Origin: Streptomyces sp. R21
Lineage (GTDB): Bacteria > Actinomycetota > Actinomycetes > Streptomycetales > Streptomycetaceae
Length of the DNA: 64,000 nucleotides
Direction of reading: 5' to 3'
Assembly: GCF_041051975.1 (NCBI RefSeq)
Contig: NZ_CP163435.1
Location: 5,084,001-5,148,000 of the forward strand
The notes under the pieces were generated by a model. The model was not told the origin of the DNA, did not search any database, and saw only the letters and a list, made by a program, of their open reading frames with translations. Made by a program: the position numbers and the translations under genes. Shown one piece after another: positions 43,029 through 52,670 of this stretch; positions within the stretch are counted from its first letter, which is position 1, and each line of letters starts with the position of its first letter.

Positions 43029-45287
43029 TCAGCGCCCCAGGCGCCCGCGGACCATGCCGACCATTGAGTTGAGCTCCTCGATGCGCATTTTGCGTGCGGC
43101 GACGTAGAAGACGCCGAGCAGGGCGATCGAGCCGACCAGGAGTGCCGCGATCGAGCCGAGCGCTCCGTGTCCGAGGGCTCGCGTGACCGCGAATCCGACC
43201 GCACCGCCCACCACGGCGCCAGGAATGGCCGCGAGGCAGAGGCGCGCGTATGTGCGCATCACGCGTGCACCGTCCAGGTCGCCGCCGAGCCGGTTGCGGA
43301 GCCGCTGCCAGGCGACTCCGACACCCACGGCGTAGGCCAGCCCGTACGAGCCGGCCATGCCGACGACGGCCCACTGCGCGGGAAGGATCAAGTAGCACAC
43401 GGCCGAGGCGGCGGCGTTGACCGCGGCCACGATGACCGTGTTGTAGAAGGGGGTGCGGGTGTCCTCGTAGGCGTAGAAGCCACGCAGGACGACGTACTGC
43501 ACGGAGAACGGGATCAGGCCGAGGCCGAAGGCCATCAGGACATAGCCCTGGGCCTGGGCGGAGTCGATGCCGCTGGAGCCGAAGAGCAGGGTGCACATCG
43601 GGATGCCGAGGGCCACGAACATGAAGGCCACGGGGACGATCGCGACGGCCGAGGTACGCAGCCCCTGCGAGATGTCGTCGCGCACCGCGCCCGGGTCGCC
43701 GTCGTGTGCCGCGCGCGAGATCCGGGGCAGCATCGCGGCCATGACCGAGACGGTGATGATCGCCTGCGGCATGCCCCAGATGAGCTGGGCGTTGGAGTAG
43801 GCCAGGATGCCCGCGCCACTCTTGCCGTAGGCCTTGCCCGCGGCGGTCGCGAGCTGGGTGACGACCAGCACGCCGGCTTGGTTGGCGAGGACGAAGAGCA
43901 CGGTCCACTTGGCCAGCGCCACGGCCTTGCCGAGTCCGTGCCCCCTCCAGTCGAAGCGCAGTCGGAAACGGAAGCCGGTCTCGCGCAGGTAGGGAACCAT
44001 CGCCACGGCCTGTACGACCAGTCCGAGCAGGGTTCCGATGCCGAGGAGACGGACTCCGTCGGCCGGGATGTTGTGCACCGTCATGCCGGAGTCCGCGGCC
44101 GTGCCGTAGACGTAGAGGAACAGGCCGAAGGTGGCGATCATGACGATGTTGTTGAGGACCGGAGTCCACATCATCGCGCCGAACTTCCCGCGGGCGTTGA
44201 GGATCTGGCCCATCACCACGTGGATGCCCATGAAGAAGATCGTGGGGAGGCAGTAGCGGGCGAAGGTGACGGCGACGTTGTTCGCCGGCGGATCGCTGGC
44301 GATGGCATGCGACATCAACTGGATCAGCAGCGGCGCCGCGAAGACGACGATCGTGACGATCACGCCGAGAGCGACCATGACGAGGGTCAGCAGGCGGTTG
44401 GCGTAGGCCTCACCGCCGTCCTCGTCCTCCTTCATGGACCGCACCAGCTGCGGCACGAACACGGAGTTGAGGCCGCCGCCGACGGTCAGGATGTAGATCA
44501 TCGTCGGCAGCGTGTAGGCGACGCCCCAGACGTCACCGAGGGTCGCGGCTCCCAGAGCGGCCGTGATGATCATGGTCCGGACGAATCCGGTGAGCCGGGA
44601 CACCAGCGTGCCCGCCGCCATCACCGCGCTCGACTTCAAGAGGCCCGACGCGCGGCCCCCGGCCTTCGGGGTGGGGGCGGCCACGGGTGCGGCCGTGGGA
44701 GTGAGCTGCATCGTCTGGTCGGACATCGGGCCAGCAGGCGGTTCGACCTGGCCGTAGCCCGCGGACGGCGCCGGGGAGGGACCGGGGACCGACGGGGGGC
44801 CCGCGTGCGGCCGGCCGCCGCCCTGCTGCTGGTCTCGGAAGAGATGCGCGAAGGCGTCGGGCTCGTGGTGCTCCTCGCCGGCTTGTGTGACCAGGTCGTC
44901 GACGCCCACGTACTGAGTGGTGCGCGCGTCGTCGCCGTACGGCAGGTGTCGCGTCGGGCCGGCCGGCTCCGGCGGGGGCGTCTGGGCCCACACCCGGGGG
45001 TCGGGGGCGTACTGAGACGTGGGCGGCTGGGCGTAGAGCGGCGCCTGCGGCTGGTAGGTGCCCGGGGGCGGCGGGGGGTGCGCGGCGCGGTCGTAGAGCG
45101 CCTCGGCGACCGGGTCCTGGGCCGAGAGGTCCTGCGCCCGGTAGGGGTCCTGGGCGTAGGCGTCCTGGAGGTACATGTCCGCGGGCAGCCCCGGTGGCAC
45201 CTGGCCGGGCTCGGGCGGCGGGCCCTCGGGGTAGCCCGAGCTGCCCGCGGCGTCCTGCCCGCGGTCACCCTCGTACGGCGCGTTCAT
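43029..45287 (-). CDS. murJ: lipid II flippase MurJ (MviN)
   Basis: 752 residues from ATG 45287 after GAGGTGGGG. The first 215 residues are a Pro/Gln/Ala-rich cytoplasmic extension; the MOP-superfamily core with about 14 membrane helices follows (SSAVMAAGTLVSRLTGFVRT at about 217). It moves lipid II across the membrane for wall synthesis. The long N-terminal extension is an actinobacterial addition of unknown role. It is preceded by the DUF6049 gene (46 bases) and followed by the pseudokinase, as one operon. Confidence 0.95.
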   Translation of the reverse strand: MNAPYEGDRGQDAAGSSGYPEGPPPEPGQVPPGLPADMYLQDAYAQDPYRAQDLSAQDPVAEALYDRAAHPPPPPGTYQPQAPLYAQPPTSQYAPDPRVWAQTPPPEPAGPTRHLPYGDDARTTQYVGVDDLVTQAGEEHHEPDAFAHLFRDQQQGGGRPHAGPPSVPGPSPAPSAGYGQVEPPAGPMSDQTMQLTPTAAPVAAPTPKAGGRASGLLKSSAVMAAGTLVSRLTGFVRTMIITAALGAATLGDVWGVAYTLPTMIYILTVGGGLNSVFVPQLVRSMKEDEDGGEAYANRLLTLVMVALGVIVTIVVFAAPLLIQLMSHAIASDPPANNVAVTFARYCLPTIFFMGIHVVMGQILNARGKFGAMMWTPVLNNIVMIATFGLFLYVYGTAADSGMTVHNIPADGVRLLGIGTLLGLVVQAVAMVPYLRETGFRFRLRFDWRGHGLGKAVALAKWTVLFVLANQAGVLVVTQLATAAGKAYGKSGAGILAYSNAQLIWGMPQAIITVSVMAAMLPRISRAAHDGDPGAVRDDISQGLRTSAVAIVPVAFMFVALGIPMCTLLFGSSGIDSAQAQGYVLMAFGLGLIPFSVQYVVLRGFYAYEDTRTPFYNTVIVAAVNAAASAVCYLILPAQWAVVGMAGSYGLAYAVGVGVAWQRLRNRLGGDLDGARVMRTYARLCLAAIPGAVVGGAVGFAVTRALGHGALGSIAALLVGSIALLGVFYVAARKMRIEELNSMVGMVRGRLGR

Positions 45288-45333
45288 GGTTACCCCACCT
45301 CATCGTCCCCGGGCCCACCGGCCACGACATCGC

Positions 45334-47748
45334 TCAACGGTCCACTCTCTCACCCGTGCCGGACGGGCCGGTGCTTTCCGGTGCGGTGTCCGGTGTCGGG
45401 TCACTCGGCTGCTCCGGGTCGTCCGCCTCGGGTTCCGTGGACTCCTCTGCGGAGCCGTCCTCGGAGCTTGCGGCGTTTTCGGTGTCTACGGCGGAGTCGG
45501 CGTCCTTGTTCACGCCGCTCGCCCCCTCGTCCTCGGGACCGTCCTCCGCCTCCTCCTCGGCCTGCCGGGCGGCCGCGCGCTTGCGCTGCGTGTACATCCG
45601 GAATCCGGCGAGCACGAGCAGCAGGACGCCGCCGCCGATGACCAGCATCACGGTGGGGGTGATCTCGGTGACCTTCACTTCGAAGGGGACCTCGGGACCG
45701 TACTTCTGGCCGTCTTCGGTGTACAGCTGGGCGACCACCGTCACGGGACCGTTGGCGTTGGCCGAGGTGGTGAACTTCACCGACTGGCTGTGCTCGCCCG
45801 AGACCTGGATCTGCTGCTCGTCGTAGCGGCCGTCGCCGATCTTCAGACGTTTGGGCTGCTGCGAGGTGAGGCGCAGCACGAGGTGGTCGACGCCCTGCAC
45901 GAGGTTGTTCTGCACGGTCACGGGGATCGTGGCGCTGCGACCGGAGAGCTTCGCGTCGGACTTGTCGATCAGTTTGACCAGGCCGGTGAGGTTCTCGAGG
46001 TACTTCTTCACGCCCTCGCGGAAGGTGTCCCCTGCCGCGGCGCGGCCCCGCCAGGACGTGGACATCCCGCGGTCTATGGCCCGCCCGAAGGGGGTGACCA
46101 CACGGGACTTGTCCGTGAGGATCACCTGGAAGTTGTCGAGCTTGTCCTGGGTGTCCTGGATATCCTGGAAGGCCGCCTGCGGCAGCTGCTGCTTGCGCAG
46201 CGAGGAGGGGTAGCCGGACCTGGGCACCGTCGTGGTGGCGCCCGCGTCCGGCTTGGCCTTGGCCGCGGCGGACAGGCTCTGGTACAGCGACCAGTTCCCG
46301 CCCTGGAGGGCCGTCAGGGCCTTGGCCATCGTCTGGGCCTGGCTCGCGGACGGCATGCGCTGCGGGGCGACCAGGATGCTGCGCTGCTTGTCCGGCTCCT
46401 GAAGGTTGATCATCAGGCTCTGGGCAAGGAATTCCTGAACGGCGAGCGTGGAGCTGCCGGCCTTCGTCATGTCGCCCTGGAACGCGGTCGACAGCCGGGA
46501 GTCGGCGACCACCGCGGTCGTCCCGCCGCCGATGGGGCGGGCCGCTGTGGGCGTGTACGCCAGCCCACCGGTCTCGCGCAGGCTGTCGCTGCGGGCGATC
46601 ACGTTGTCGGCACCGGCCGAGGTGGCGACCTTGACGATCAGCGGGTCGACGGCGCCTTCCACGGGCCAGGCGAAGTCGGTGTTCGGCTTCACGTGGAGGA
46701 TCGTGTCCACCGTGCTGGAGGCCACATCGGTGGCGTCCTTGAGATGGCTCAGGGAGCCGGTGACGCCGTTGTGCGCCAGGGACGCGAGGTCGGGGTCGGC
46801 GAAGGGCAGTGCGACGACCTCCTTTCCCTCGACCGTCTTCTCGAGCTTGGCGAGCCACGCCTTGGCCACTGCCTGGTTCGTGCCCGCCCTGGTCGTGTTG
46901 TCGTCGACCTGGATCCGGTAGCTCTTCGTCATGGCGTCGACCGAGGCCAGCAGGTCCGGGTCGAGCACCCAGGTGACGTCGAGATCGCTGCCCAGCGACA
47001 GGAGCTGCTCCAGCCGTCCGCCGGGGGAGATCTCCTTGGCCAGGTCGTCGTTCTGGAAGACGGGCGTCTGCTGTGCGTCCGAGCCGGTCTCCGCCCGGAG
47101 GTGGACCGTCGAGATCAGCGGCCAGAGATACGTCGTCTTCGTCGCGGTGTCGGCCTCTTCGGACTGGTAGGGCAGGAACGTCCGCTGGATGCCGAGGACC
47201 TGTGTCCAGGACTGGGCGGCGGTCCGGCCCGAGACGGAGACACCGAGCTGGTAGACCCCGTCGGAGCCGAGATCGAGCTCCTTGACGGGCACCGAGATGC
47301 TGAAGTGCTGCGAGACGCCCGTGGCGAGCTTGGAGAACTTCTTGACGTACTTGCCGCCGACCGGCTGCCCGTCCAGGCCCGGCTGGTAGGCGCCGCGCTC
47401 GGCGACGGTGTCGATGATGCTGCGGCTGTTCATGGTCGGCCCCACGCGTACGTCCACCTGGGCGGCTGTGACCGTCTGCTTGCCGTTGTTGGTGACCGTG
47501 CCGGCCAGGGTGACGGTGTCGCCGTCCGTGGGGGCGCTGGGGCTGATCGAGTCCAGGGAGACGCCGACGGTGCCGGAACTCGTGGCCTCGGCCGGGGAGG
47601 CCTTCACAGAGGCGGATGTGGACGCTGCGACGGGCAGCTGGAGCAGACCGGCCAGCAGGGGCGCACCAGCGAGCAGTGCCCCGGTGCGCCGCAGCCACCG
47701 GCGGGCAGGTGAGGGAGTCATCCCCTGGAAGTCTGCCGCCTCGGCCAC
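45334..47748 (-). CDS. DUF6049 family secreted, membrane-anchored protein
   Basis: 804 residues from GTG 47748 (ATG 47721 is a nearby alternative). A signal peptide (GALLAGAPLLAGLLQLPVAAS), a long extracellular part with Ig-like beta domains (VTLAGTVTNNGKQTVTAAQV) and one C-terminal membrane helix (MLVIGGGVLLLVLAGF), then an acidic cytoplasmic tail of about 95 residues. It corresponds to Rv3909 upstream of mviN. Function unknown; conserved linkage with MurJ suggests a wall-related role. Confidence 0.88.
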   Translation of the reverse strand: MAEAADFQGMTPSPARRWLRRTGALLAGAPLLAGLLQLPVAASTSASVKASPAEATSSGTVGVSLDSISPSAPTDGDTVTLAGTVTNNGKQTVTAAQVDVRVGPTMNSRSIIDTVAERGAYQPGLDGQPVGGKYVKKFSKLATGVSQHFSISVPVKELDLGSDGVYQLGVSVSGRTAAQSWTQVLGIQRTFLPYQSEEADTATKTTYLWPLISTVHLRAETGSDAQQTPVFQNDDLAKEISPGGRLEQLLSLGSDLDVTWVLDPDLLASVDAMTKSYRIQVDDNTTRAGTNQAVAKAWLAKLEKTVEGKEVVALPFADPDLASLAHNGVTGSLSHLKDATDVASSTVDTILHVKPNTDFAWPVEGAVDPLIVKVATSAGADNVIARSDSLRETGGLAYTPTAARPIGGGTTAVVADSRLSTAFQGDMTKAGSSTLAVQEFLAQSLMINLQEPDKQRSILVAPQRMPSASQAQTMAKALTALQGGNWSLYQSLSAAAKAKPDAGATTTVPRSGYPSSLRKQQLPQAAFQDIQDTQDKLDNFQVILTDKSRVVTPFGRAIDRGMSTSWRGRAAAGDTFREGVKKYLENLTGLVKLIDKSDAKLSGRSATIPVTVQNNLVQGVDHLVLRLTSQQPKRLKIGDGRYDEQQIQVSGEHSQSVKFTTSANANGPVTVVAQLYTEDGQKYGPEVPFEVKVTEITPTVMLVIGGGVLLLVLAGFRMYTQRKRAAARQAEEEAEDGPEDEGASGVNKDADSAVDTENAASSEDGSAEESTEPEADDPEQPSDPTPDTAPESTGPSGTGERVDR

Positions 47749-47982
47749 GCGCTCGCCCGTCCCTCGTCGTCGTTCAGTGGTCGTCGGAATGTGCGTCCAC
47801 GCATGGTAACGATGCGCGCTGAGGGTAAGTGCCGCGGACTGCTCCACAAGATCGGGGGACCGGGGCGGGGTGTCCTGTATGTGCACGTATCAAGGGGAGC
47901 GCCCGTGCAGGGATCGGCGGTGCCTCTGTGCACGTTTAATGGAGGCGCCCGCGACAGCCCGGGCCACGTACCCTTTTCTGTT

Positions 47983-49425
47983 GTGCCGAACGCCAACGAA
48001 GACAACGCCAGTGCCCTGAGTCAGGTGCAGCGCCGCGCGGTGAGTGAACTGCTGCGGGTGTCCCCTGTCGCCGACGACCTCGCCCGCCGTTTCCAGGAGG
48101 CGGGGTTCTCGCTCGCGCTGGTCGGCGGCTCGGTCCGGGACGCGCTCCTCGGCCGGCTCGGCAATGACCTGGACTTCACCACCGACGCCCGTCCCGACGA
48201 CGTACTGAAGATCGTGCGGCCCTGGGCGGACGCGGTCTGGGAGGTCGGGATCGCGTTCGGCACGGTCGGGGCGCAGAAGGACGGCTACCTGATCGAGGTG
48301 ACCACTTACCGGTCGGAAGCGTACGACCGGACTTCACGCAAGCCCGAGGTGTCCTACGGGGACTCCATCGAGCAGGACCTCGTGCGCCGCGACTTCACCG
48401 TGAACGCGATGGCCGTGGCGCTCCCGGAGAAGGAGTTCATCGACCCGTACGGCGGTCTGGAGGACCTGGAGGCTCGGGTGCTGCGCACGCCGGGCACTCC
48501 GGAGGACTCCTTCTCCGACGACCCCCTGCGGATGATGCGGGCTGCGCGCTTCGCCGCGCAGCTCGACTTCGAGGTGGCCCCCGAGGTCGTCGCCGCGATG
48601 ACGGACATGTCCGCGCGCATCGAGATCGTCTCGGCGGAGCGGGTGCGGGACGAGCTGAACAAGCTGATCCTCTCCGCGCACCCGCGCAAGGGGCTGACGC
48701 TGCTGGTGGACACCGGTCTCGCCGAGCACGTCCTGCCCGAGCTGCCCGCGCTGCGGCTGGAGCGTGACGAGCACCACCGGCACAAGGACGTGTACGAGCA
48801 CACCCTGATCGTTCTGGAGCAGGCGATCGCGCTGGAGGAGAACGGTCCCGACCTGTCCCTCCGGCTCGCCGCGCTGCTGCACGACATCGGCAAGCCGCGG
48901 ACGCGCCGCTTCGAGAAGGACGGCCGGGTCTCCTTCCACCACCACGAGGTCGTGGGCGCCAAGATGACCAAGAAGCGGATGACGGAGCTCAAGTACTCCA
49001 ACGATCTGGTGAAGGACGTCTCCCGCCTGGTCGAGCTCCACCTGCGCTTCCACGGGTACGGCACGGGCGAGTGGACGGACTCCGCGGTCCGCCGCTACGT
49101 ACGCGACGCGGGCCCCCTCCTCGACCGCCTCCACAAGCTGACCCGCTCGGACTGCACCACCCGCAACAAGCGCAGGGCGACCGCACTCTCCCGCGCGTAC
49201 GACGGCTTGGAGGAGCGCATCGCTCAACTCCAGGACCAGGAGGAACTGGACGCCATCCGCCCGGACCTCGACGGCAACCAGATTATGGAGATCCTGGGCA
49301 TCAGCCCGGGTCCCGCCATCGGTCAGGCGTACAAGTTCCTACTGGAGCTGCGGCTGGAGAACGGACCGATGGAGCACGACGCGGCGGTGTCGGCGCTCAA
49401 GGAGTGGTGGGCTTCGCAGAACTGA
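47983..49425 (+). CDS. pcnA: CCA tRNA nucleotidyltransferase / poly(A) polymerase family
   Basis: 480 residues from GTG 47983. Class II nucleotidyltransferase head: LVGGSVRDALLGRLGNDLDF with D-x-D and FGTVGAQKDGYLIEVTTYR; neck motif RRDFTVNAMA and P-L-R-M-M-R-A-A-R-F. The C-terminal HD domain (LAALLHDIGKPRTRRF) is typical of the actinobacterial CCA-adding group (Rv3907c). It divergently faces the DUF6049 gene. It repairs or adds the tRNA 3' CCA, needed since both tRNAs in this window lack encoded CCA. Confidence 0.95.
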   Translation: MPNANEDNASALSQVQRRAVSELLRVSPVADDLARRFQEAGFSLALVGGSVRDALLGRLGNDLDFTTDARPDDVLKIVRPWADAVWEVGIAFGTVGAQKDGYLIEVTTYRSEAYDRTSRKPEVSYGDSIEQDLVRRDFTVNAMAVALPEKEFIDPYGGLEDLEARVLRTPGTPEDSFSDDPLRMMRAARFAAQLDFEVAPEVVAAMTDMSARIEIVSAERVRDELNKLILSAHPRKGLTLLVDTGLAEHVLPELPALRLERDEHHRHKDVYEHTLIVLEQAIALEENGPDLSLRLAALLHDIGKPRTRRFEKDGRVSFHHHEVVGAKMTKKRMTELKYSNDLVKDVSRLVELHLRFHGYGTGEWTDSAVRRYVRDAGPLLDRLHKLTRSDCTTRNKRRATALSRAYDGLEERIAQLQDQEELDAIRPDLDGNQIMEILGISPGPAIGQAYKFLLELRLENGPMEHDAAVSALKEWWASQN

Positions 49426-49445
49426 GGGCGTGCGCAGGGTGGCAT

Positions 49446-49459
49446 GTTTCACGTGAAAC
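49446..49459. other. parS: parS site
   Basis: Perfect GTTTCACGTGAAAC between pcnA and the convergent LppU-like gene. Confidence 0.95.
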
Positions 49460-49510
49460 ATGCCCTCGGGCGAGCCTTACTCGGTATACGCCAAGGGGCG
49501 GTGTTTCACG

Positions 49511-49524
49511 GTTTCACGTGAAAC
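49511..49524. other. parS: parS site with an adjacent half-site
   Basis: Perfect GTTTCACGTGAAAC; a half copy GTTTCACG directly precedes it at 49503-49510. Confidence 0.95.
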
Positions 49525-49551
49525 ACCGCCCCTTGGGCGTCAGCACAGTTC

Positions 49552-50088
49552 TTACTTGGCGGAGTACTCCGACAGGCAGAGGGTGAAGTTCTTGCCGTCA
49601 CCGCTCTCGGTGTACTCGGCGTACTTCGTGCGGTCGCAGCCGCCGGAGTTGTCCTTCTTCTGCTCGACCTTGTACTTGGCCTTCGAGCTGCCACAGTCCA
49701 CGACCTCGAGGTCCGGGTCGGTGGAGCTGTTCGGGTTGCCGATGCTCATGCAGTCGCCGACCTTCGCGGTGTCGGCGTCATCCCGGCTGGCTATGTAACC
49801 GCCGACGACCACGCCGAGGGCAACGACAGCGATGACGACGTTCTTGATCGTCTTGAACTTGGGGCGGCGGCTCGGCGCCGGCGGAACCGGGGCGCCCGGG
49901 CCCATGTACGGAGAGGGCTGCGTCGGGAAGCCGGGCTGGCCGGGCTGCTGGGGGTACCCCTGCGGCGGCTGCTGGCCATAAGGGGCCTGGGGCTGCTGGC
50001 CGTAGGGAGCCTGACCCTGGGGCGGCTGGCCGTAGGGCTGCTGGCCCTGAGCGAACGGGTTCTGGCCCTGGGGCGGCGGAGTGGTCAC
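49552..50088 (-). CDS. LppU/SCO3897 family protein
   Basis: 178 residues from GTG 50088. The N-terminal 70 residues are a Pro/Gln/Gly/Tyr repeat region (PYGQQPQ and like units). One membrane helix (about 81-101, VVIAVVALGVVVGGYIAS) is followed by an extracellular domain with four cysteines (C113, C132, C150, C172 by approximate count), probably two disulfides. Name taken from remembered family membership; function unknown. No lipobox is present, so it is membrane-anchored and not a lipoprotein. Confidence 0.75.
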   Translation of the reverse strand: MTTPPPQGQNPFAQGQQPYGQPPQGQAPYGQQPQAPYGQQPPQGYPQQPGQPGFPTQPSPYMGPGAPVPPAPSRRPKFKTIKNVVIAVVALGVVVGGYIASRDDADTAKVGDCMSIGNPNSSTDPDLEVVDCGSSKAKYKVEQKKDNSGGCDRTKYAEYTESGDGKNFTLCLSEYSAK

Positions 50089-50202
50089 TGGAGGGTCCCC
50101 CTAGAGAACGTAGGCGCGTGACGCGAATAAGACGCACGTAAGTTATCGGGCCGCTATGACAACCATGAAGTCCGGTGAGGCTCTGTGGCACTGATGTGAC
50201 AC

Positions 50203-51465
50203 TTACTGAAGTTCAAAGCGGGCCATAGCCCCAGCAATTGCCGCGTAGATAACGGCCACCGTGACCACCAGGGCAGCCGACCGTCCGTCAGGAGGCAGCA
50301 TCAGGGCGGCTACTGCGGCCGCGCCGACGAAGGCGACGTTGAAGAGCACGTCGTAAACGGAAAAGATCCGGCCGCGGAACCTGTCGTCGACCGAGGACTG
50401 CACGAGCGTGTCGGTGGCGATCTTCGCGCCCTGGGTGATCAGCCCCAGGACGAAGGCCGCGGCCAGCATCGGCGCCGGTGCGAACGGGAGGCCGAGCGCG
50501 GGCTCCAGGACCGCGGCGGAAGCGGCGCAGACGACGATCCAGCCGCCGGGGCCCAGACGCCCCACCGCCCAGGGAGTCAGCACGGCCGCGGCGAAGAACC
50601 CCGCGCCCGAGACGCCCACGGCCAGCCCCAGCAGGGCGAGTCCATCGTCCGAGGGGGACGACCAGGCGTATCGGCAGAGCATCAGCACCATGACCGTCAC
50701 GGCGCCGTAGCAGAAGCGCATCAGCGTCATCGCCATGAGCGCCCAGGCCGCCTCGCGCCGCGCGGGTTCGGCCAGGTGGCGTACGCCCGCCGTGAGGTCG
50801 CGTGCGGTGCCGGTGAGCGCCGTGGTGAGGCGCGGCTGCACCAACTCCTGCTCGGGACCCAGCAGTTCCGGGGCGATGCGCAGGGAGGCGAGTGCCGAGG
50901 CCAGGTACAGCGCCGCGCCCACCAGCACCACGGCGGCGTCGGAGCCGGCCGCCACGATCCGGACGATGAAGGCGAGTCCCGCGCCCGAGGTCGCGGCGAG
51001 CGTTCCGGCCGTGGGCGAGAGGGAGTTGGCGATGACGAGGCGCTCGGCGTCGACGACGCGCGGCAGCGAGGCCGAGAGGCCGGACAGGACGAACCGGTTG
51101 ATCGCGGTGACGCACAGGGCGGACGCATAGAAGAGCCAGTCCGGCACGTGACCCACCATCAGGGCCGCCGTCGCGCAGGCCAGCACGGCGCGCAGCAGGT
51201 TGCCGTACAGAAGGACCTGCCGGCGCCGCCAGCGGTCCAGCAGGACGCCCGCGAAGGGGCCGACGAGGGAGTAAGGCAGCAGCAGAACCGCCATGGCGGA
51301 GGCGATGGAGGCCGCCGAGGTCTGCTTCTCCGGTGAGAAGACGACGTATGTGGCGAGCGCGACCTGGTAGACGCCGTCGGCGCCCTGGGACAGCAGCCGT
51401 ACGCCGAGCAGGCGCCGGAACCCCTGGAAGCGCAGGAGTACGCGCAGGTCACGCACGACAGCCAT
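50203..51465 (-). CDS. MFS transporter
   Basis: 420 residues from ATG 51465. Twelve hydrophobic segments are expected; the MFS loop motif between helices 2 and 3 reads GVLLDRWRRRQVLLYGN. Substrate not evident; it resembles actinobacterial drug or macrolide-efflux-like permeases. It lies after the ino1 terminator and is on the same strand as the following LppU-like gene, 114 bases apart. Confidence 0.9.
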   Translation of the reverse strand: MAVVRDLRVLLRFQGFRRLLGVRLLSQGADGVYQVALATYVVFSPEKQTSAASIASAMAVLLLPYSLVGPFAGVLLDRWRRRQVLLYGNLLRAVLACATAALMVGHVPDWLFYASALCVTAINRFVLSGLSASLPRVVDAERLVIANSLSPTAGTLAATSGAGLAFIVRIVAAGSDAAVVLVGAALYLASALASLRIAPELLGPEQELVQPRLTTALTGTARDLTAGVRHLAEPARREAAWALMAMTLMRFCYGAVTVMVLMLCRYAWSSPSDDGLALLGLAVGVSGAGFFAAAVLTPWAVGRLGPGGWIVVCAASAAVLEPALGLPFAPAPMLAAAFVLGLITQGAKIATDTLVQSSVDDRFRGRIFSVYDVLFNVAFVGAAAVAALMLPPDGRSAALVVTVAVIYAAIAGAMARFELQ

Positions 51466-51487
51466 GGGGCACAGCCTCACATACGAG

Positions 51488-51520
51488 GAGGGTCCCCGGG
51501 TGGAATGCCCGGGGACCCTC
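51488..51520 (-). terminator. ino1 terminator
   Basis: Perfect 13-bp arms 51488-51500 and 51508-51520 around TGGAATG, 23 bases after the ino1 stop. No T-tract. Confidence 0.75.
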
Positions 51521-51543
51521 AACGACCGAACCAGAGGCCGGTC

Positions 51544-52626
51544 TTAGCGCTCGACCTCGCCCTTGATGAACTTCTCGACGTTCGCGTAGGCCTCGTCGTC
51601 GAAGTACTGCACCGGCGGGGACTTCATGAAGTACGAGGACGCGGAGAGGATCGGGCCGCCGATGCCGCGGTCCTTGGCGATCTTCGCGGCGCGCACGGCG
51701 TCGATGATGACACCCGCCGAGTTCGGGGAGTCCCAGACCTCGAGCTTGTACTCCAGGTTCAGCGGGACGTCACCGAACGCGCGGCCCTCGAGGCGGACGT
51801 ACGCCCACTTGCGGTCGTCGAGCCACTGCACGTAGTCCGACGGGCCGATGTGGACGTTCTTCTCGCCCAGCTCGCGGTCCGGGATCTGCGAGGTGACGGC
51901 CTGCGTCTTCGAGATCTTCTTGGACTCGAGGCGGTCGCGCTCCAGCATGTTCTTGAAGTCCATGTTGCCGCCGACGTTGAGCTGCATGGTGCGCTCAAGA
52001 CGGACACCGCGGTCCTCGAACAGCTTCGCCATCACACGGTGCGTGATGGTGGCGCCGACCTGCGACTTGATGTCGTCGCCGACGATCGGGACGCCCGCCT
52101 CGGTGAACTTGTCCGCCCACTCCTTGGTGCCGGCGATGAAGACCGGAAGGGCGTTGACGAAGGCGACCTTGGCGTCGATGGCGCACTGCGCGTAGAACTT
52201 CGCAGCGTCTTCGGAACCGACGGGCAGGTAGCAGACGAGGACGTCGACCTGCTTGTCCTTGAGGATCTGGACGATGTCGACCGGGGCCTCGGCGGACTCC
52301 TCGATGGTCATGCGGTAGTACTTACCGAGACCGTCGAGGGTGTGGCCGCGCTGGACCGTGACGCCCTTGTTCGGGACGTCGCAGATCTTGATGGTGTTGT
52401 TCTCGCTGGCACCGATGGCGTCCGAGAGGTCGAGGCCGACCTTCTTCGCGTCGACGTCGAACGCGGCGACGAACTCGACGTCACCGACGTGGTAGTCGCC
52501 GAACTGGACGTGCATCAGGCCGGGGACCTTGGACGCCGGGTCGGCGTCCTTGTAGTACTCGACGCCCTGAACCAGCGAGGCAGCGCAGTTGCCCACGCCG
52601 ACGATGGCTACGCGAACCGAACCCAT
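51544..52626 (-). CDS. ino1: inositol-3-phosphate synthase
   Basis: 360 residues from ATG 52626. NAD-binding motif VRVAIVGVGNCAASLVQG at the N-terminus; catalytic core GGNMDFKNMLERDRLESKK and the SAGVIIDAVRAAKIA helix near the end. It converts glucose 6-phosphate to myo-inositol 3-phosphate, the start of mycothiol and phosphatidylinositol synthesis in actinobacteria. It is 44 bases after the padR gene and is probably in one operon with it. Confidence 0.97.
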   Translation of the reverse strand: MGSVRVAIVGVGNCAASLVQGVEYYKDADPASKVPGLMHVQFGDYHVGDVEFVAAFDVDAKKVGLDLSDAIGASENNTIKICDVPNKGVTVQRGHTLDGLGKYYRMTIEESAEAPVDIVQILKDKQVDVLVCYLPVGSEDAAKFYAQCAIDAKVAFVNALPVFIAGTKEWADKFTEAGVPIVGDDIKSQVGATITHRVMAKLFEDRGVRLERTMQLNVGGNMDFKNMLERDRLESKKISKTQAVTSQIPDRELGEKNVHIGPSDYVQWLDDRKWAYVRLEGRAFGDVPLNLEYKLEVWDSPNSAGVIIDAVRAAKIAKDRGIGGPILSASSYFMKSPPVQYFDDEAYANVEKFIKGEVER

Positions 52627-52670
52627 TCCGGTTGCTCCCTGTGTGTACTTGGTGAAACCCCGAATGGGCC

